From assembly GCA_014706295.1 (NCBI GenBank), contig JACSVZ010000011.1, forward strand, positions 766,663 through 830,662: DNA of 64,000 nt, in the 5' to 3' direction. The position numbers and the translations under genes are program-made. Position 1 is the first letter of the stretch; each line of letters opens with the position of its first letter. Below are positions 52,070 through 64,000 of the stretch, one piece after another. Below the pieces are notes generated by a model. That model had not been told where the DNA came from and searched no databases. It saw nothing but the letters and a program-made list of their open reading frames with translations. Source of the stretch: Lycocorax pyrrhopterus obiensis. Lineage: Eukaryota > Chordata > Aves > Passeriformes > Paradisaeidae.

Positions 52070-52560
52070 TGATTGACATGGTTCTCCCACTCTACTCTGC
52101 CCTCACAAGGCCCCATCTGCAGAGCTGGGTCCAGGTCTGGGGCCTGCAGCACAACACAGACATGGACCTGTTGGATCAGGTCCAGACGAGGCCACCAAGA
52201 TCATCAGAGGGCTGGAGCACCTTTGCTATGGAGCCAGGCTGGGAGAGCTGGGGTGGTCCAGCCTGAAGAAAAGAAGACTCCAGCAAGACCTCGTTGCCAC
52301 TTTCCAGTACTTAAAGGGGGCTTATAAAAAGAGGGAGAGGGACTTTTTAAATGGGCAGACAGTGACAGGACCAAGGGGAATGTTTTTAAACTAAAAGAGC
52401 GGAGACTTATACTAGATGTGTGGAAGAAATTCTTCACTCTGAGGATGGTGAGGCCCTGGCACAGGTTGCCAGAGAAGTTGTGGCTGCTGCATCCCTGGAA
52501 GTGTCCAAGGTCAGGTTGGATGGGACCCTGCCTATGGCAGGGGGATTGGAACTAGAGGAA
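52070..52560 (+). mobile_element. CR1 LINE fragment lacking its 3' tail, about 490 bp
   Basis: The left part reads as the CR1 ORF2 segment after the reverse-transcriptase core (a frame giving [14 protein letters not shown]). It is followed by the C-terminal region in shifted frames and then the start of the 3' untranslated region (GGGGATTGGAACTAGA). Similarity stops there: the usual last 30-50 bp with the octamer tail is missing. The copy is therefore cut at both ends, which is unusual because CR1 copies normally keep the 3' end. It is clearly decayed and noncoding. Confidence 0.9.
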
Positions 52561-55500
52561 CACTTCTGCTCTATTGCATATTGCCTTCTCAGGAAGCTTA
52601 ATTAAAGTGAACACTGTTGACTGCGTCGCACAGGAAATACCTGGAAGAAGTAGAAATAGATCTGGAAGTTCTGAGTCTTGAAACCTGCTAGTCTGTCCTC
52701 CTTTTTGGTTATCTGCATTCAATTCCCATTCCATCATTTAACCTGGTATAAACAACTAAGCCACGCTGTGTTGAGAGTTATCCAGGTGTTGAGAAGGGCA
52801 TGAGACGTTCTTGTGGTGCACCTAAATCCCTGCATAACAACTTACACACAAGCTGAACCTGCAGTGTCAGAGTCTCCACTGCTGTACCAAACACACTTCC
52901 AGAGGAATGGATGAGCCAGGCAGGATCCTGGAGCCAGGCAGCCCTGAGGCTGACACTGCAATTTTCAGCAGCTGTCACTGGCACAGAATTTTTTCCCTTT
53001 GTTATGAAACTTGCTTTAAAACATGGGTCACAATTTATATCTGAAATAAGTCAACAGTGTAATTGTGCACTGTTCCACTGGAGGGACAGACTGCTGTGTG
53101 TGCCTGCTTGTGGATGTCATCAAAATGCTGTGGCTCACGTGATGGCATTTCCTCCTGCCCTGATAGCTTCATGCTCTGATGGAAAACTGACACAAAACTT
53201 ATGTTCATCATAAATCCTCAAACACTAGTTTATTATTATTATGCTAGGGAAATGTTCCCACTTACCGAGGCTATCCAAGGATGGATACTGTGTGAGTCTT
53301 TCTGACAGCAACCAATAAAAACGTTCACAGCTATGGCTGCAGAGATAAATCTGCACAATAGGAACAGCAGCTGCTAAATGGGAAGTGTCCTGTGTTGGCC
53401 ACAAACTGCTTGAAGAAAGGAAGGCGAGCAGGAATAAGCCCATTAAAGACACAGCAGTGATACAACCAGAACTGCACACAGAGAAGTTCTAACCCAAAAC
53501 ATGGCTTGCCGCGTGTCTGCTGGGCTCTCTTCCCACATATATCTGACAAGCTCCCTTTCCTAGCAGGTACAAGGAAATCCCTTATCAATTATATTTGATC
53601 TTAAAATAATATTAGGAAATATCATGTACTGAGCCTGCAGCAAAGAGGTGAGATCACCTATAAATTCCTCAGTATAAAATGACATTTCTGGAGGTAACAA
53701 AGTGCAGTGTCACCTATTTCAAGCTTCATGGTACAGAATATAAAAAATCAGAGGCTTATGGTCATTGACTAAGATTGGAAAGGGTTTAAGCCCTTTACAG
53801 ATCTGTGAACTGTTATCCTAAGTTTTTAGACGTTTGCATTCAAAATATGTTTTATCCTTTAAAATGAAAAAAACAAACAAACAACCAAAAATTAAATAAC
53901 AAGTGTTTCCCCAACAGCAAAACTAATGTGAGGTGTGGAGTCTCTGGTGGCTAATAGGGTGCAAATACTATTTGAAGGTTTTCTTGTGGCTTGTGGTGTT
54001 GATAACATGTTGTTAGAGCACTTGTGGAGCTGAAAAAAAACCATCATCCAAAGCTGGCGGCAGTGGTGGATGTACAATCCCTAGAAAAGTAGTTCATAAC
54101 TTTGGATAGCAACTGCAGCTCCAAAATCCAAAATAAAATGAAACTCCCCATCTTATATTTCTTTAAAAATGGTCCATTCCCTTTGTTTGCTTTTACCAAA
54201 GCAAACATCTTGAGAGCTGTCCCTGGGCAGCTGCCGCACTCCGCTCGCCTTCAAAGACTTCCACTTTCTTATGACACAAGCAAGCAAGGCTGGGTGCGAA
54301 CAGAAGTTTCCCAGAGATAATCCTGCTAAACAAGAGAACTCCTAATTTCACTTTTCTTTCTTTGCATCCTGCCAGTCACAGGCATAGGATGCAATGCCCT
54401 TGGTGCTGCAGCTACCACGCTGTTGGCACTCCCATTAAATCCAGTCGGGTGTTGAGCAAAGCAGAATGTTGTTCTGAACTGAGGGCACTGCATCCTCATT
54501 ACTCAGGAAGAAGCCAGCCTGAGCTCAGAACACATTAACTGCATTACTTGAGTTTTTCCACAGATTTGAGATTTCAGAAAGGCATCTGCGATGTATCTCA
54601 TTTCATCATATCTATTTTTCAGTCTGGATATTTGAACACATTAATAAAATATGTGCAACAGACACTGTCAAATTCATCAGTGTTCAGGAAAATAAATAAA
54701 AGTCACTAAGGTACTTCGTTTCATTTTGACTATTTCACACACCTTTCACCTCGTATATTCATTGACCTTTCAAAGCTGCAGGGATCTACAGGCTCTGGAA
54801 GCAGTCCCACTGGTACCAGAGATGCAGTTTATACTGCAAGTGTTTTAACACTCTGACCTCTACTTGAAGAAATTTATGTGCGTCCACACCTACCTAAATA
54901 TTGGAGGTGTCATGATGAACATGAAGTTGGAAGAGAATTATTTGTTTTCACTTATAACTATTTTCTTTTCTCTGAAGTTTCACATTAACAATCCAGACAC
55001 CTTCCTGTTAATCACAAAATTTTTGAGAAATTTTATTGCCACTGAACAAGCCTGGAGATTTTCAGACTTGCTAGCAGACTGCACCTGAGCAGGGGAGGCC
55101 TGCCCAGGCAGCATCAACCTGGACAGCTGTCTGTAAGACTGGGGTTTCTTTTGCTCATTTGGTGACCAGGAATATAAAAGCATGGTCTATCACCCCAGCT
55201 AATGAAATTTCACAACATCAAAGATCTCTTGAAATTCGTGAAAAAAAGACCTGCAAGGTTGCCTAAGCTACCATCTTCAAAATTCTGGGCTGTTCTTTGC
55301 AGCAATTTTTTTTTTTCCAAAACACGTTTTAAAAGAGCAAAGTGGTGGGTTTTTACAGCCCCTTCCTTGCAGCAAACAGAGACAGGAGCTCAGAGTCCAT
55401 ATTATCTCTGGCAAAGGGCACAGAAATAGCCAAGGTCCTTCACAACAAGTAGAACCAGAGCACAGACAGCTCTGTCAGCAGCACTTCACCAGGGACACTC

Positions 55501-58089
55501 CAGCAACACAGCACAGACTGGCACAAGCTGCCACCACAGGAGTCTGCTCAGTGTTTTCCACAGCTTCAGTGACATTTTTGCCAACGTAAATCCAAACATG
55601 GTGTATTAATTGTCATTCCATTAGGACTTTTAATAGCTTCTGTGTGGATAATAAAGAGAAGAGAAAAATATTCATATAATGGGAAATTAACTCCAGAAAA
55701 TCTTGTAATATGGTCATTGCTAACCATGTGACCACCCTCTTTCTGTGATAGATTTTTCAACCAAATGCAAAGCAAACACGAATGCTGCTCTTGTTTAGAG
55801 TCTTTCTAGAGTACCATAGGTACCCTAAGACAACAGAATAAAATTAATTTACTAGAATTTTCAGCCACTTAAGGCTCTCTTGAAAGGAAAAGGAAAAAGA
55901 ACAGGAAAGAATTACAGATGCAGGTGCTTTTCAGACTACAATGCCCAATTCTATCCTTTTAGTTTTGGTACCTTTCAAGTCAAGCCTTTACCTTTTTCTG
56001 AAGGTGTGATAGGCAGCCACTTTGATCCCTACCTGCTTGTGACATTCCTTTGTGCATTCGCAGTATTGTTCTCTATTACAAATACAGGCGAAATTGTAGC
56101 TTAAAAATAAATGAACATTGTGCAGCATGGGGAGCTGATGTCAAAGTAGACTGAATAGGTTTTTATTTAATACTGAAGTCTGTGCTTCCTAAAGCTCCTA
56201 GCTCAAAGCATGGTAATTCAGTGGCAAATTAACAGAAAGTAGCCTCATGTAGTAACTTTGAAAATTAGCATTAATACGCCTTCTACCACACAGAAAAAAG
56301 AAATATCTTGCTGTAAAATATGAGATTTTTCCAGCTCTGGTACCCTGGTGCTAAATAAAAGATCCTCACATACACACCCACCAAGCAGTATCACAACTCA
56401 GACATGGCTCACGTGAGCCTGAACAAAATAAATACCTCTGGCAGGAGGTAGGCTTCAGAAGAAAAAGGAACAGGACTGACTCAGAGTGGAGTAACTCAGA
56501 GCACTGTTTCAATGAGAAGGAAATGTATTGGTAATTCAGCAATGTAAACCCACAAAGAGGAGTGTGGCACAGGTACAGCAACCTGATCAGGGTATCCAGG
56601 CTCTGGAAACCCTTTAGTGGATGCCCTGGTTGAGAGAGCACAGAGGAGTCTGGAGCTCAAGAAACTCAAAAAACTAACTTAGCAGGAGAAAAAGCCACCA
56701 AGGGAAAACCCTATCTTCCACCTCTAGAGATGATCAACAGTGGTTCTGCAGTATAATATTAATATAATTTAATATAATTTAATATAATTTACCCTGCTGC
56801 AAAGACACTGCAGTCTGGTCTCCTTTCAAATCCTTTATGTATGTCTGCTCACAGAATCCAAAAACTCTTACCAAGCCCTTGGTTTCTGATCTCAAAGAAA
56901 ACTCCTGATTTGGAATACAGTCTTTTCCACAGCTCCAGTTTGAAACTATCTTTTCTGTCCAGCCCCATCTGGGAGCCAGCCCGGTGGGTCCAGACAAGCA
57001 CTTCTGTGTTGCTGTTAAAGCGGCCCCAGACAGGCATCCCCTGCCCATCCCACTCTGGGTCCCAGCCTACCACGCCTGCTGCTCCTCCAGCACTTGCAAA
57101 AGACTTGCAATCACAGCATAAAGTTAGGTTTGACCCCCAAAGTGCAAAAATAGCCAGGTTGTGCTATTAATTCTATATGTGATTTTGGAGCCTCCGGTGT
57201 TTGCAGCACCTCACTGCTTTCACACTACCCACAAGCTTTGGCACGTCTGCTCCTTCCACACACATCATTAATCCACAGAATGTGCAGGGTTAAGCCAGGA
57301 CTGATCTCTGAAGAACATTATTAGTTATTGCCAGTTGATAATATCCCTTTTAACAGGATCTGTGGCAACCTTCTCTTTAGTTGGTTTCCTACAATCCTTG
57401 CATTGATTGGTTTGGATCTTCAAAAAGGAGAAACTACATGTGCTGGTATCACACTATCAGGAAATAGCTGCTTATCTCTCCTATTTCTATTAACTGACTG
57501 GCAGTCTTGTTAACTGACCATAAAATTACAGGAGATAGAATTAAAAACATAATCTTACTCCTTATTTGTTTGTAAAATCTGCAAAACCATTTTGTTGCTC
57601 ATAATTTTGAAGATGGCTGCTCTTGACAGTGCTGCCACTAACTTGGCCAACTTTATTTCTAATTTAAAGTTATTCTGGAATCTCTAATCCCTTATTTGAA
57701 ATTTCCATTACTGGGGGCTCTAATCACAATTGCCTTGGCAAGAAACATGTTTACACAGCTCCAGTCTGTTAGTGCCAACCTAGTCAGACACTCCATCAGA
57801 AATACTTCCCTTCAGGACAGGAGCTGCCTTTGCACACACACAGATGTGCACTCACCCACAGTAAAACCATTATTGAACCAGTGGCTTTTTCCTGACAATA
57901 TTAAAAAATTGGGATTTTTTGAGAGTTATAAGACATTAAAGTCAAAATATTTTGTTGTTCTTTCTTCTTTTTCACCGGGCACGTTCTTTTTGATGAGTAA
58001 AAGAAAAAACAAATAGATCTCTATTATGCCATATAAACAGCCTGAACTCCATCCTTCCAAGTAGAAATACCAGTATGTAACTAATTTAT
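52561..58089. other. Noncoding stretch, no recognised gene
   Basis: Unique AT-rich sequence with small simple repeats, including an AAAC run near 53868-53886, a T11 tract at 55306-55316 and the decamer repeat at 56761. An 85-bp minus-strand segment at 53266-53350 is bounded by splice-like motifs (see findings). The block at about 55.57-55.75 kb is AT-rich with a TTAATTGTC core and may be conserved noncoding DNA. No gene is recognised. Confidence 0.5.
56761..56790. repeat. 3 x 10-bp tandem repeat (AATATAATTT)
   Basis: Three exact decamers, preceded by a partial unit (TATAATATT). A short AT-only minisatellite with no evident function. Confidence 0.9.
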
Positions 58090-58604
58090 TGAATACTTGA
58101 GTACTTGGTGCAGTTTTGGACACCACAATATAAAAAAGGCATTAAGTTATTAGAAAATATCCAAAGAAGGCCACAAGGATGGGGAAGGGTCTGGAGGGAA
58201 AGTCTTACAAGGAGCAGCTGAGGGCACTTGGTGTGTTCAGCCTGGAGGAGACTGAGGTCAGACCTCACTGAGCTCTTCAACATTTGCCCAAGGGGCAGCG
58301 CAGGGGCAAGGACCAATCTCTGCTCTGTGACCAGGGACAGGACCCAGGGAGCGGCTGGAGCTGGGCCAGGAGGGATTTAGGTTGGATCTGAGGGAAAGGT
58401 TCTTCCCCCAGAGGGTGGTGGGCACTGCCCAGGCTCCCCAGGGAATGGGCACGGCCCCGAGGCTGCCAGAGCTCCAGGAGCATTTGGACAGCGCTGCCAG
58501 GGATGCCCAGGGTGGGATTTGGGGTGTCTGTGCAGGGCCAGGGGCTGGACTTTGATGATCTTGGTGGGTCACTTCCAACACAGCATATTCTGTGATTCTG
58601 TGTG
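58090..58604 (+). mobile_element. CR1 LINE, 3'-end fragment, about 515 bp
   Basis: At the left edge the frame gives LVQFWTPQYKKGIKLLENI, the post-catalytic segment of CR1 ORF2. The 3' untranslated region follows, and the copy ends CATATTCTGTGATTCTGTG. It is on the plus strand and 5'-truncated. Its 3' part matches the 32.2-kb minus-strand copy closely in order and wording (AGAGGGTGGTGGGCACTGCC and TCTGTGCAGGGCCAGG on the coding strand), so both belong to the same CR1 type. It cannot code for protein. Confidence 0.93.
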
Positions 58605-61600
58605 TTTTGGTGTGATTTAGCCACTTCTAAAAGTATCTCCTGTAGATATCTCACTTTTTTCCTTTCTTCACACCCCCAGGACTTCCACCCGGGCTGTTCA
58701 TCCATTCATTACCACCTTTTCTCCAGGATCACAGACTCAGCTTAATATAAAAGACATTACATCTTTTCCAAACTGCTCCATGCACTTATTTTTAAAACTG
58801 TTGATTAACTCCAACTCTTATGCTGAAAATAATAGAGAACATCCTTCTTGAACAAGAGGACATATATGTAAGTTATAACAAACTAATTATCTGTAATTTC
58901 ATGCTTGCTCTTTCCATGAAGCTCATTAAGCCACTCTGCAGAATCTCAGATTTTCTTGGATTAACAGATCACATCACACTGCTCCAGGTAAAGGCAATTT
59001 TACAAGATTGTGTCAGTCTTTGTTTAAAGAACTTTTGCTCACAGCTGCTTCCCCTTACTCTTAAAACCCAAAATGCACAGCCTTGATTTTTCTTTGGCCT
59101 GTTTCCCTCTTTGGCATAATTTTCAAAGAATTTCACTGCAGAACTTCTGGTCAGAACTACTTTTAGCATCTATAGGAGTTCTGCAGGGGCAAGAGTAGTG
59201 TCAAATCTTTTAATCCCAACACTGGTACTCTCACCATCAGACATCCAAGATATAAAATATTCATGCACATAGATAATACTGTTAAAATGTTTATTGCAAA
59301 TATTACATCTATCTTATGCCTGCCCTCTTTTCCAGCAACACACCATTGACAGTTGGCTTAATAATTCATGCTCAAGTCTGTTCCACTCATTGGTTCTTTC
59401 TGCCAGGACACTCAGGTACCTGTAGAGTACACACTGAAAATTCTCCTTCAGCCTGTGTCACATTTAATAAATGCCTTAAAGCTAAATCTTGGGAATAACC
59501 TATCCTTTAATAAATACAAGGCTTGCATGACAAACACTGCCCTGATTTTTAAAAATGCTCTCTAGAAAGAGCTAAATATTTACTGTTAATGCTCCATCAG
59601 ATCTGTGTAAGGTAATGGTGTGATGATTTTCATCCTGAAGATGAGAATAAATACTTTCAGTATGTTGTTTTATTCAGCTGGCAAAGTTAGCAGAAAATGT
59701 TGTAACATAATCAGGGTGGAAAAGAGTGAGCTTAAGATTGTAGTCCATGCACAGAGACATTACAAGGGAGTGTTTCTGCTCCTACGTGAAGGGCTTTTAT
59801 TCGATTGCTGGAGGTTTGGGCTGGAGGAGTGTCAAAACCAAAAAGACAGACACAGCTTAGTTCGACACAAGAACACATTTTTCTGGTGAACAGTCAAGAT
59901 CTGGATGATGCAGAGCAGAGTACATACACTGGAAGAGACTCCAAGCATCATATGAGGTATTTTAGTTAAGTATATTTTCAAATGATTGACCTACTACATT
60001 ATGTACTTCAAACCTTCATAATACAGCACACTGGCTGTATATTACTGTAACCACGCTGAAGGTTAAAAAAAGGAAAGGAAAGGAAAGACGCTAGAGAATT
60101 TGTTTTCCTGTTTAAACAAAACATTTCTTCATACTGAAAGGGAGATACATCATATGGCAAACATACATAAGCAATTAATTTGCTAGGAAGATTTATACTT
60201 CCCATCTAAATATATTTCTAGATGGGGAGCAGGGAGAAAGGTCAGCATCCATTAGGCAAAATGAGGAGGAGAGAATTCATCTGATTAAAACATTAGCATA
60301 TCTATATGATAGGAATCTTGAACCTCAATGCATTCCCAACCCCAAGTTCTTAGGGGTACAAGTCATCCCTGCCAGACATAAAACTGCAGCAATCAAAATG
60401 GCAGAGAGCCACTGGTAGGAAGGAAATACCACCAGCTTTGAGAAAAAGGATAGCTTTAGCATAAGTCTTTTCTAAAACTTTGTAATACACTATTGTAATG
60501 CATCATAAATTCCAGAGGCTGTTAAATATATTGCCTGGGAAGAAGACTGTAAAAACACGCAACTAAAGTACAATTGGATTACAAAAGCTTTGTAAGTTAC
60601 TGCCCTTCATCTCAGTCACTGCAACTGGTGCAGGCTTTTAGCCTGCTCTGGTGCACTGTAAACTCAGTAAGGATTCTTGCAGTAAATAAATTTCAATTCA
60701 CCACTGCCATGACACAGAGTTTGTCCAAAGGCAGTGGCAGCAGCTCAGCTGAAAATGGCAACGTAGGAAAACACTACAACCTAGTCACATGGAACTGTCA
60801 GCTCACTTCCTGAGGGGGGGATTTTGCTATGAGGCAAAGGCAAAAATATTTCAAATCCTCCTGATATTAGACAGAATTTTATAAAAAATATCTTCCCTTA
60901 CCCAAATCCACCTTCTACTTTATATCTAGTTGGTATCAACAGACTTAGCTGAAAACACAGGACGTAATGGGTATATACAAACTCTGATCATAAAATCTTG
61001 GTATTATATTATCTCAATATTCCTTTGTTTCACGACCAGTAAATTTACTGTTGCTAAAGGAAGCTGGATGTACATCATAATATTTTCACAAAGTGTTCAG
61101 AAACATATTCAGTCTCAACCTTTATTATCTTACGTCTCTGCAGTGAGCAAACTCACCCACAGACTTGTGAATTCTGCTTCTCCATAAGAGATTGGGCATC
61201 CTAATAATCTTCACATGCAGAAAAAAATTGTATTAATTTCCTTATCCACATTTCTCCAGCTTTCAGAATCAACCAACAACACAAACAAAAATTTCCATCT
61301 AACTAAATCTCTCCATAAATCCAACCACACAATTGCCTTAATTTAGAAATAAAAAAATAACTGCATTGCAGTTTATGATCACAGATACAGAGATTAAAAT
61401 GAACTCAATAAATAAACAAGCTGTGGTTTGCTATATACTGCAAACCATATTCGTCTTCTGCTTAAGGCATTACCAGGGATATTGTCTATCAAAAACTGAA
61501 TAAACTATCAGCAAAGGGGAAGTTATCCATCTTGCAACTTACAGAAGAAACCAGTAACAGAAAAGCACTGCCTTGGCTGACACTGGTTAAGGACACTGCC

Positions 61601-63155
61601 AAGATAATAAAGTGAATTAGAGAAACTGGGCTGATGATACCGGAAATAAAGCAGAGGGGTGGGAGGGCAGTGGGCAGGAGCATTGAGTCACAAATTCAGT
61701 GTGACTACTCAGACAGCAATGCTAAAACTCAAAATTAAACCCAGGGAACTGAAATTTAAATGCACAATTACTTTCATTTAGCGATTTACTTACTTTGTTC
61801 CTGGTCCCCACTCAGAGCGCAGCCTGCAAAGAGCCCCCAGATGAGCTCAGTCAGGGGAAACTGCACAGCCTTGCAGGAGGCTGTGAACAGAGGCTGGGCA
61901 GGAACCCTCCACAGGCACTGCAAAAATCAAGGCTTGTTTTAAGGACATGGGACAAAAGAGGTTGCTCAGCAGAAACCCAGCTCAAAATGTCCTGGATTCT
62001 CCAGGAACAGAAAGGTGAAAGCAATCCAGTGTCAGCTGTACATCCAGCCTAAGCGTTCACCAGTAGGGCCCTGCCACCCACAGGGATTTAACTCTTACTC
62101 CATCACTGAGTAGGAGACACTTTCTTTGCTGTTTGTTATTTTAAGGTGTACACAGAGCTTGAGCAAACAGAAAAATCACCTCTGCAAAAAGTGGGATGTA
62201 CTTCAGAGCGTGCCTGGAGGGACAGGAACCTTTCCTGCTGACTAGCAGAGTGCAAAGCTTCCTTAGCACCTCGTCCAGCTCAGAGGTCTGTGCCTGGATC
62301 CAGGTTCAACTTTATCCCCACTGAGTTCTGTGCTACTTCAAAGCAGCTCTTACAGATTAAATTATTGCAAAATACCAGAGTAAGTTTCCTTCCTGCATAA
62401 AAAATAAGTCCTACTTAATTTACCTCTCCTTTACACAATTGGTAACATTTTTCTTCAGCAATTAAATTTGTATTTAAATTATTTCTTCAAATATTAGAAG
62501 CTGGACATCCTCTGCAACCTAGAGATTTTTATTTAAAATATTTGATAGAACTGGGACAAAGCCAGGAAAAACATTTCCTCTAACTTTCAAGACTTCAACT
62601 CAAAGGTCTTCAAAATCTTCTCTATTTTTTTTTGTCATTTATGAAGCATCTTTCAAAAACACAGTCATGTGGATACTTCAAATTTCTGATAATTACAGTT
62701 CAAGTATCACATTACAGCTATGCACAAGTATAAGGACGGAACCAAATTTTGCCTTTAATTTGTAAAGGACTTTGGTTCTCACCAGCATTGGTCTAGAAAG
62801 CAGCAGTCCCAAGTGACCTCATTTCCATAGTGAATTTCCATCTTGTTTGGTGGGATTTTACATATATAAGTCTGCCCCATCACATAAAGTTATTCTCTTC
62901 AAGTAAATCTCTCTCTCCATAATTTACAAATTATGTCAGAGCACAAAGAATAGTTCAGTCAACTGGGAATTACAGCAAGCCATCATCACTAAAGGTGATT
63001 AATATCCTAAATGCAAAAAATTGAATCATTTTGTACAGCCCCAGTGTTAATAAAAGACTGTCAGTTAAAATGGGGGTCACAACAATTATGAAAAAATAAA
63101 ACATGCTTTAAAATACTTATTTCAGCATTTGTTGATGTATAACTTCGTAACTTAC
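58605..63155. other. Noncoding stretch, no recognised gene
   Basis: Unique AT-rich sequence. A (GGAAA)n run occurs at 60068-60088. No gene, transposon or RNA gene is recognised. Confidence 0.5.
60068..60088. repeat. (GGAAA)n short repeat
   Basis: Three to four GGAAA pentamers in a purine-only tract. Confidence 0.85.
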
Positions 63156-63231
63156 TGATCATGTAGAACATCTCCATAGCACACAGGACAGAGCCTCCCA
63201 CTGGCTCCCGAATGTCAGGGAGCAAAAAAAG
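63156..63231 (-). other. Candidate 76-bp coding exon, protein unrecognised
   Basis: On the minus strand a good acceptor, a pyrimidine-rich tract ending TTTTCTGTCACAG, ends at 63232. A consensus donor (GTAAGT) starts at 63155. Between them lie 76 bases, a typical vertebrate internal exon size, with one frame open from the first base: 25 codons plus one base. The translation includes LLPDIREPVGGSV and ends in MEMFYMI. A CpG (ATTCGGG) is kept inside CpG-poor surroundings, as often seen in constrained exons. I recognise no family. Its partner exons are not visible within the window, so it may be an isolated exon of a large-intron gene on the minus strand, or chance. Confidence 0.3.
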
Positions 63232-64000
63232 CTGTGACAGAAAACAAGAACATTCTCTAACTGATCCTGAGCAAAAATGCACTTTTGGGGAGCTTCCTTT
63301 GTTCCCCCACAGTGCTCCAGTACCGTGGCTAGAAGGGGATCATGTGCTCATGGATCTTTCCAAACACATGAGACACTCACAAGATTCTTGTTTAAATCAC
63401 TGACCAGGCACCCTGAACATCTGGAGAGAGAAAAGAAATTTATCTTTTTGGCTTCTGGGCACAGCCCATCAGAGTAGCACATCAGAACAGGGAGTTTCAA
63501 GGAAGTTACCAAGAACACTAAAAGCTTTGGGGAAAATGGAGGAAAATTCAAAGATTCAGCTTTTTTCTTTTTAATGTAGAAAAGAGAACAGGAGAAGACA
63601 GAAAATGAATTGTCTTAATGTAAAACACTTACTAAGAGGGAGCTTGATGAATGATTTTCTGTGTCTGCTGGGGAGACGACAAGACAAAATTGGCCTAATT
63701 TTCAGTGAAAAGGACTTAGATTGGGATAAATTCTACACATCAAAAGGCAATTATAACGGAACAGGCAGCTAACAGAGGTTGTGCAAACCCTGTCATTCTT
63801 CATAGGCACAGGTTAGGTAAGACATCTGTCAGGCAGAGTGTAGGTATAACCTCCTCCTCTCAAGAGCTGCTGCTCCTAAACATTTTAAGCCTAGAAAAAC
63901 TTTTTATACACACTAGATTTCAGCTTGCCGCGAGGCCTGCCATGTGATCCTTTATAAAGCGTGATGAAATAAAGACATTATCAGAGGGGTGACCTCGTGG
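63232..64000. other. Noncoding window end, no recognised gene
   Basis: Unique AT-rich sequence with no gene, repeat or RNA recognised. The window ends without an obvious feature crossing the edge. Confidence 0.5.

Noticed and set aside
1..64000. tRNA, rRNA, snRNA, familiar microRNA, CRISPR or operon features
   Set aside because: None was seen on reading. The few T-loop-like strings lack a cloverleaf, and the genome type is a vertebrate nuclear one.

Overview
The window looks like a piece of a bird nuclear genome, most likely a neoavian or passerine species. The main evidence is CR1 LINE copies with the avian 3' terminus (tandem ATTCTGTG or ATTCTATG octamers), in the usual 5'-truncated state and at the sparse density typical of birds, plus one endogenous-retrovirus solo LTR. 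The rest is AT-rich, CpG-poor, single-copy-looking sequence with no dense coding, consistent with an intergenic stretch or one or more very long introns. Nothing is prokaryotic in character: there are no operons, ribosome binding sites or CRISPR arrays.

Layout. From 1 to 13.8 kb is AT-rich unique sequence with a very short CR1 3' end (8.28 kb, minus), a TA run (9.0 kb) and a compound trinucleotide microsatellite (10.63 kb). At 13.8-14.7 kb there is a small CpG/GC-rich patch with a GC box and a perfect octamer motif. On the minus strand it is followed by a good splice acceptor, a strong-context ATG and a 121-codon open frame. At 15.33-15.67 kb there is an old local duplication and then a 4 x 7 bp G-rich repeat with G-quadruplex form. 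From 15.7 to 32.2 kb is mostly unique sequence, with a 31-bp tandem duplication (23.3 kb) and an open, splice-bounded 405-bp minus-strand frame (25.53-25.94 kb). From 32.2 to 34.4 kb lies the largest mobile element, a decayed minus-strand CR1 covering the reverse-transcriptase half and 3' end. From 34.4 to 41.3 kb is unique sequence with an A/C-only tract (39.66 kb). At 41.35-41.77 kb is a 423-bp solo LTR (minus) with matching 4-bp flanks. From 43.2 to 64 kb is unique sequence with plus-strand CR1 3' fragments at 43.2, 52.1 and 58.1 kb, and a 76-bp minus-strand candidate coding exon at 63.16-63.23 kb.

No gene could be named. The only recognisable proteins are CR1 reverse-transcriptase remnants, which are broken. 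Two minus-strand open segments (25.5 and 63.2 kb) are the best candidates for exons of a host gene, but I recognise neither protein, and segments like these can arise by chance in 64 kb. No new biological system is demonstrated. The items most worth following up are these exon candidates, the isolated promoter-like patch at 14.6 kb, the G-quadruplex repeat and the well-delimited solo LTR.
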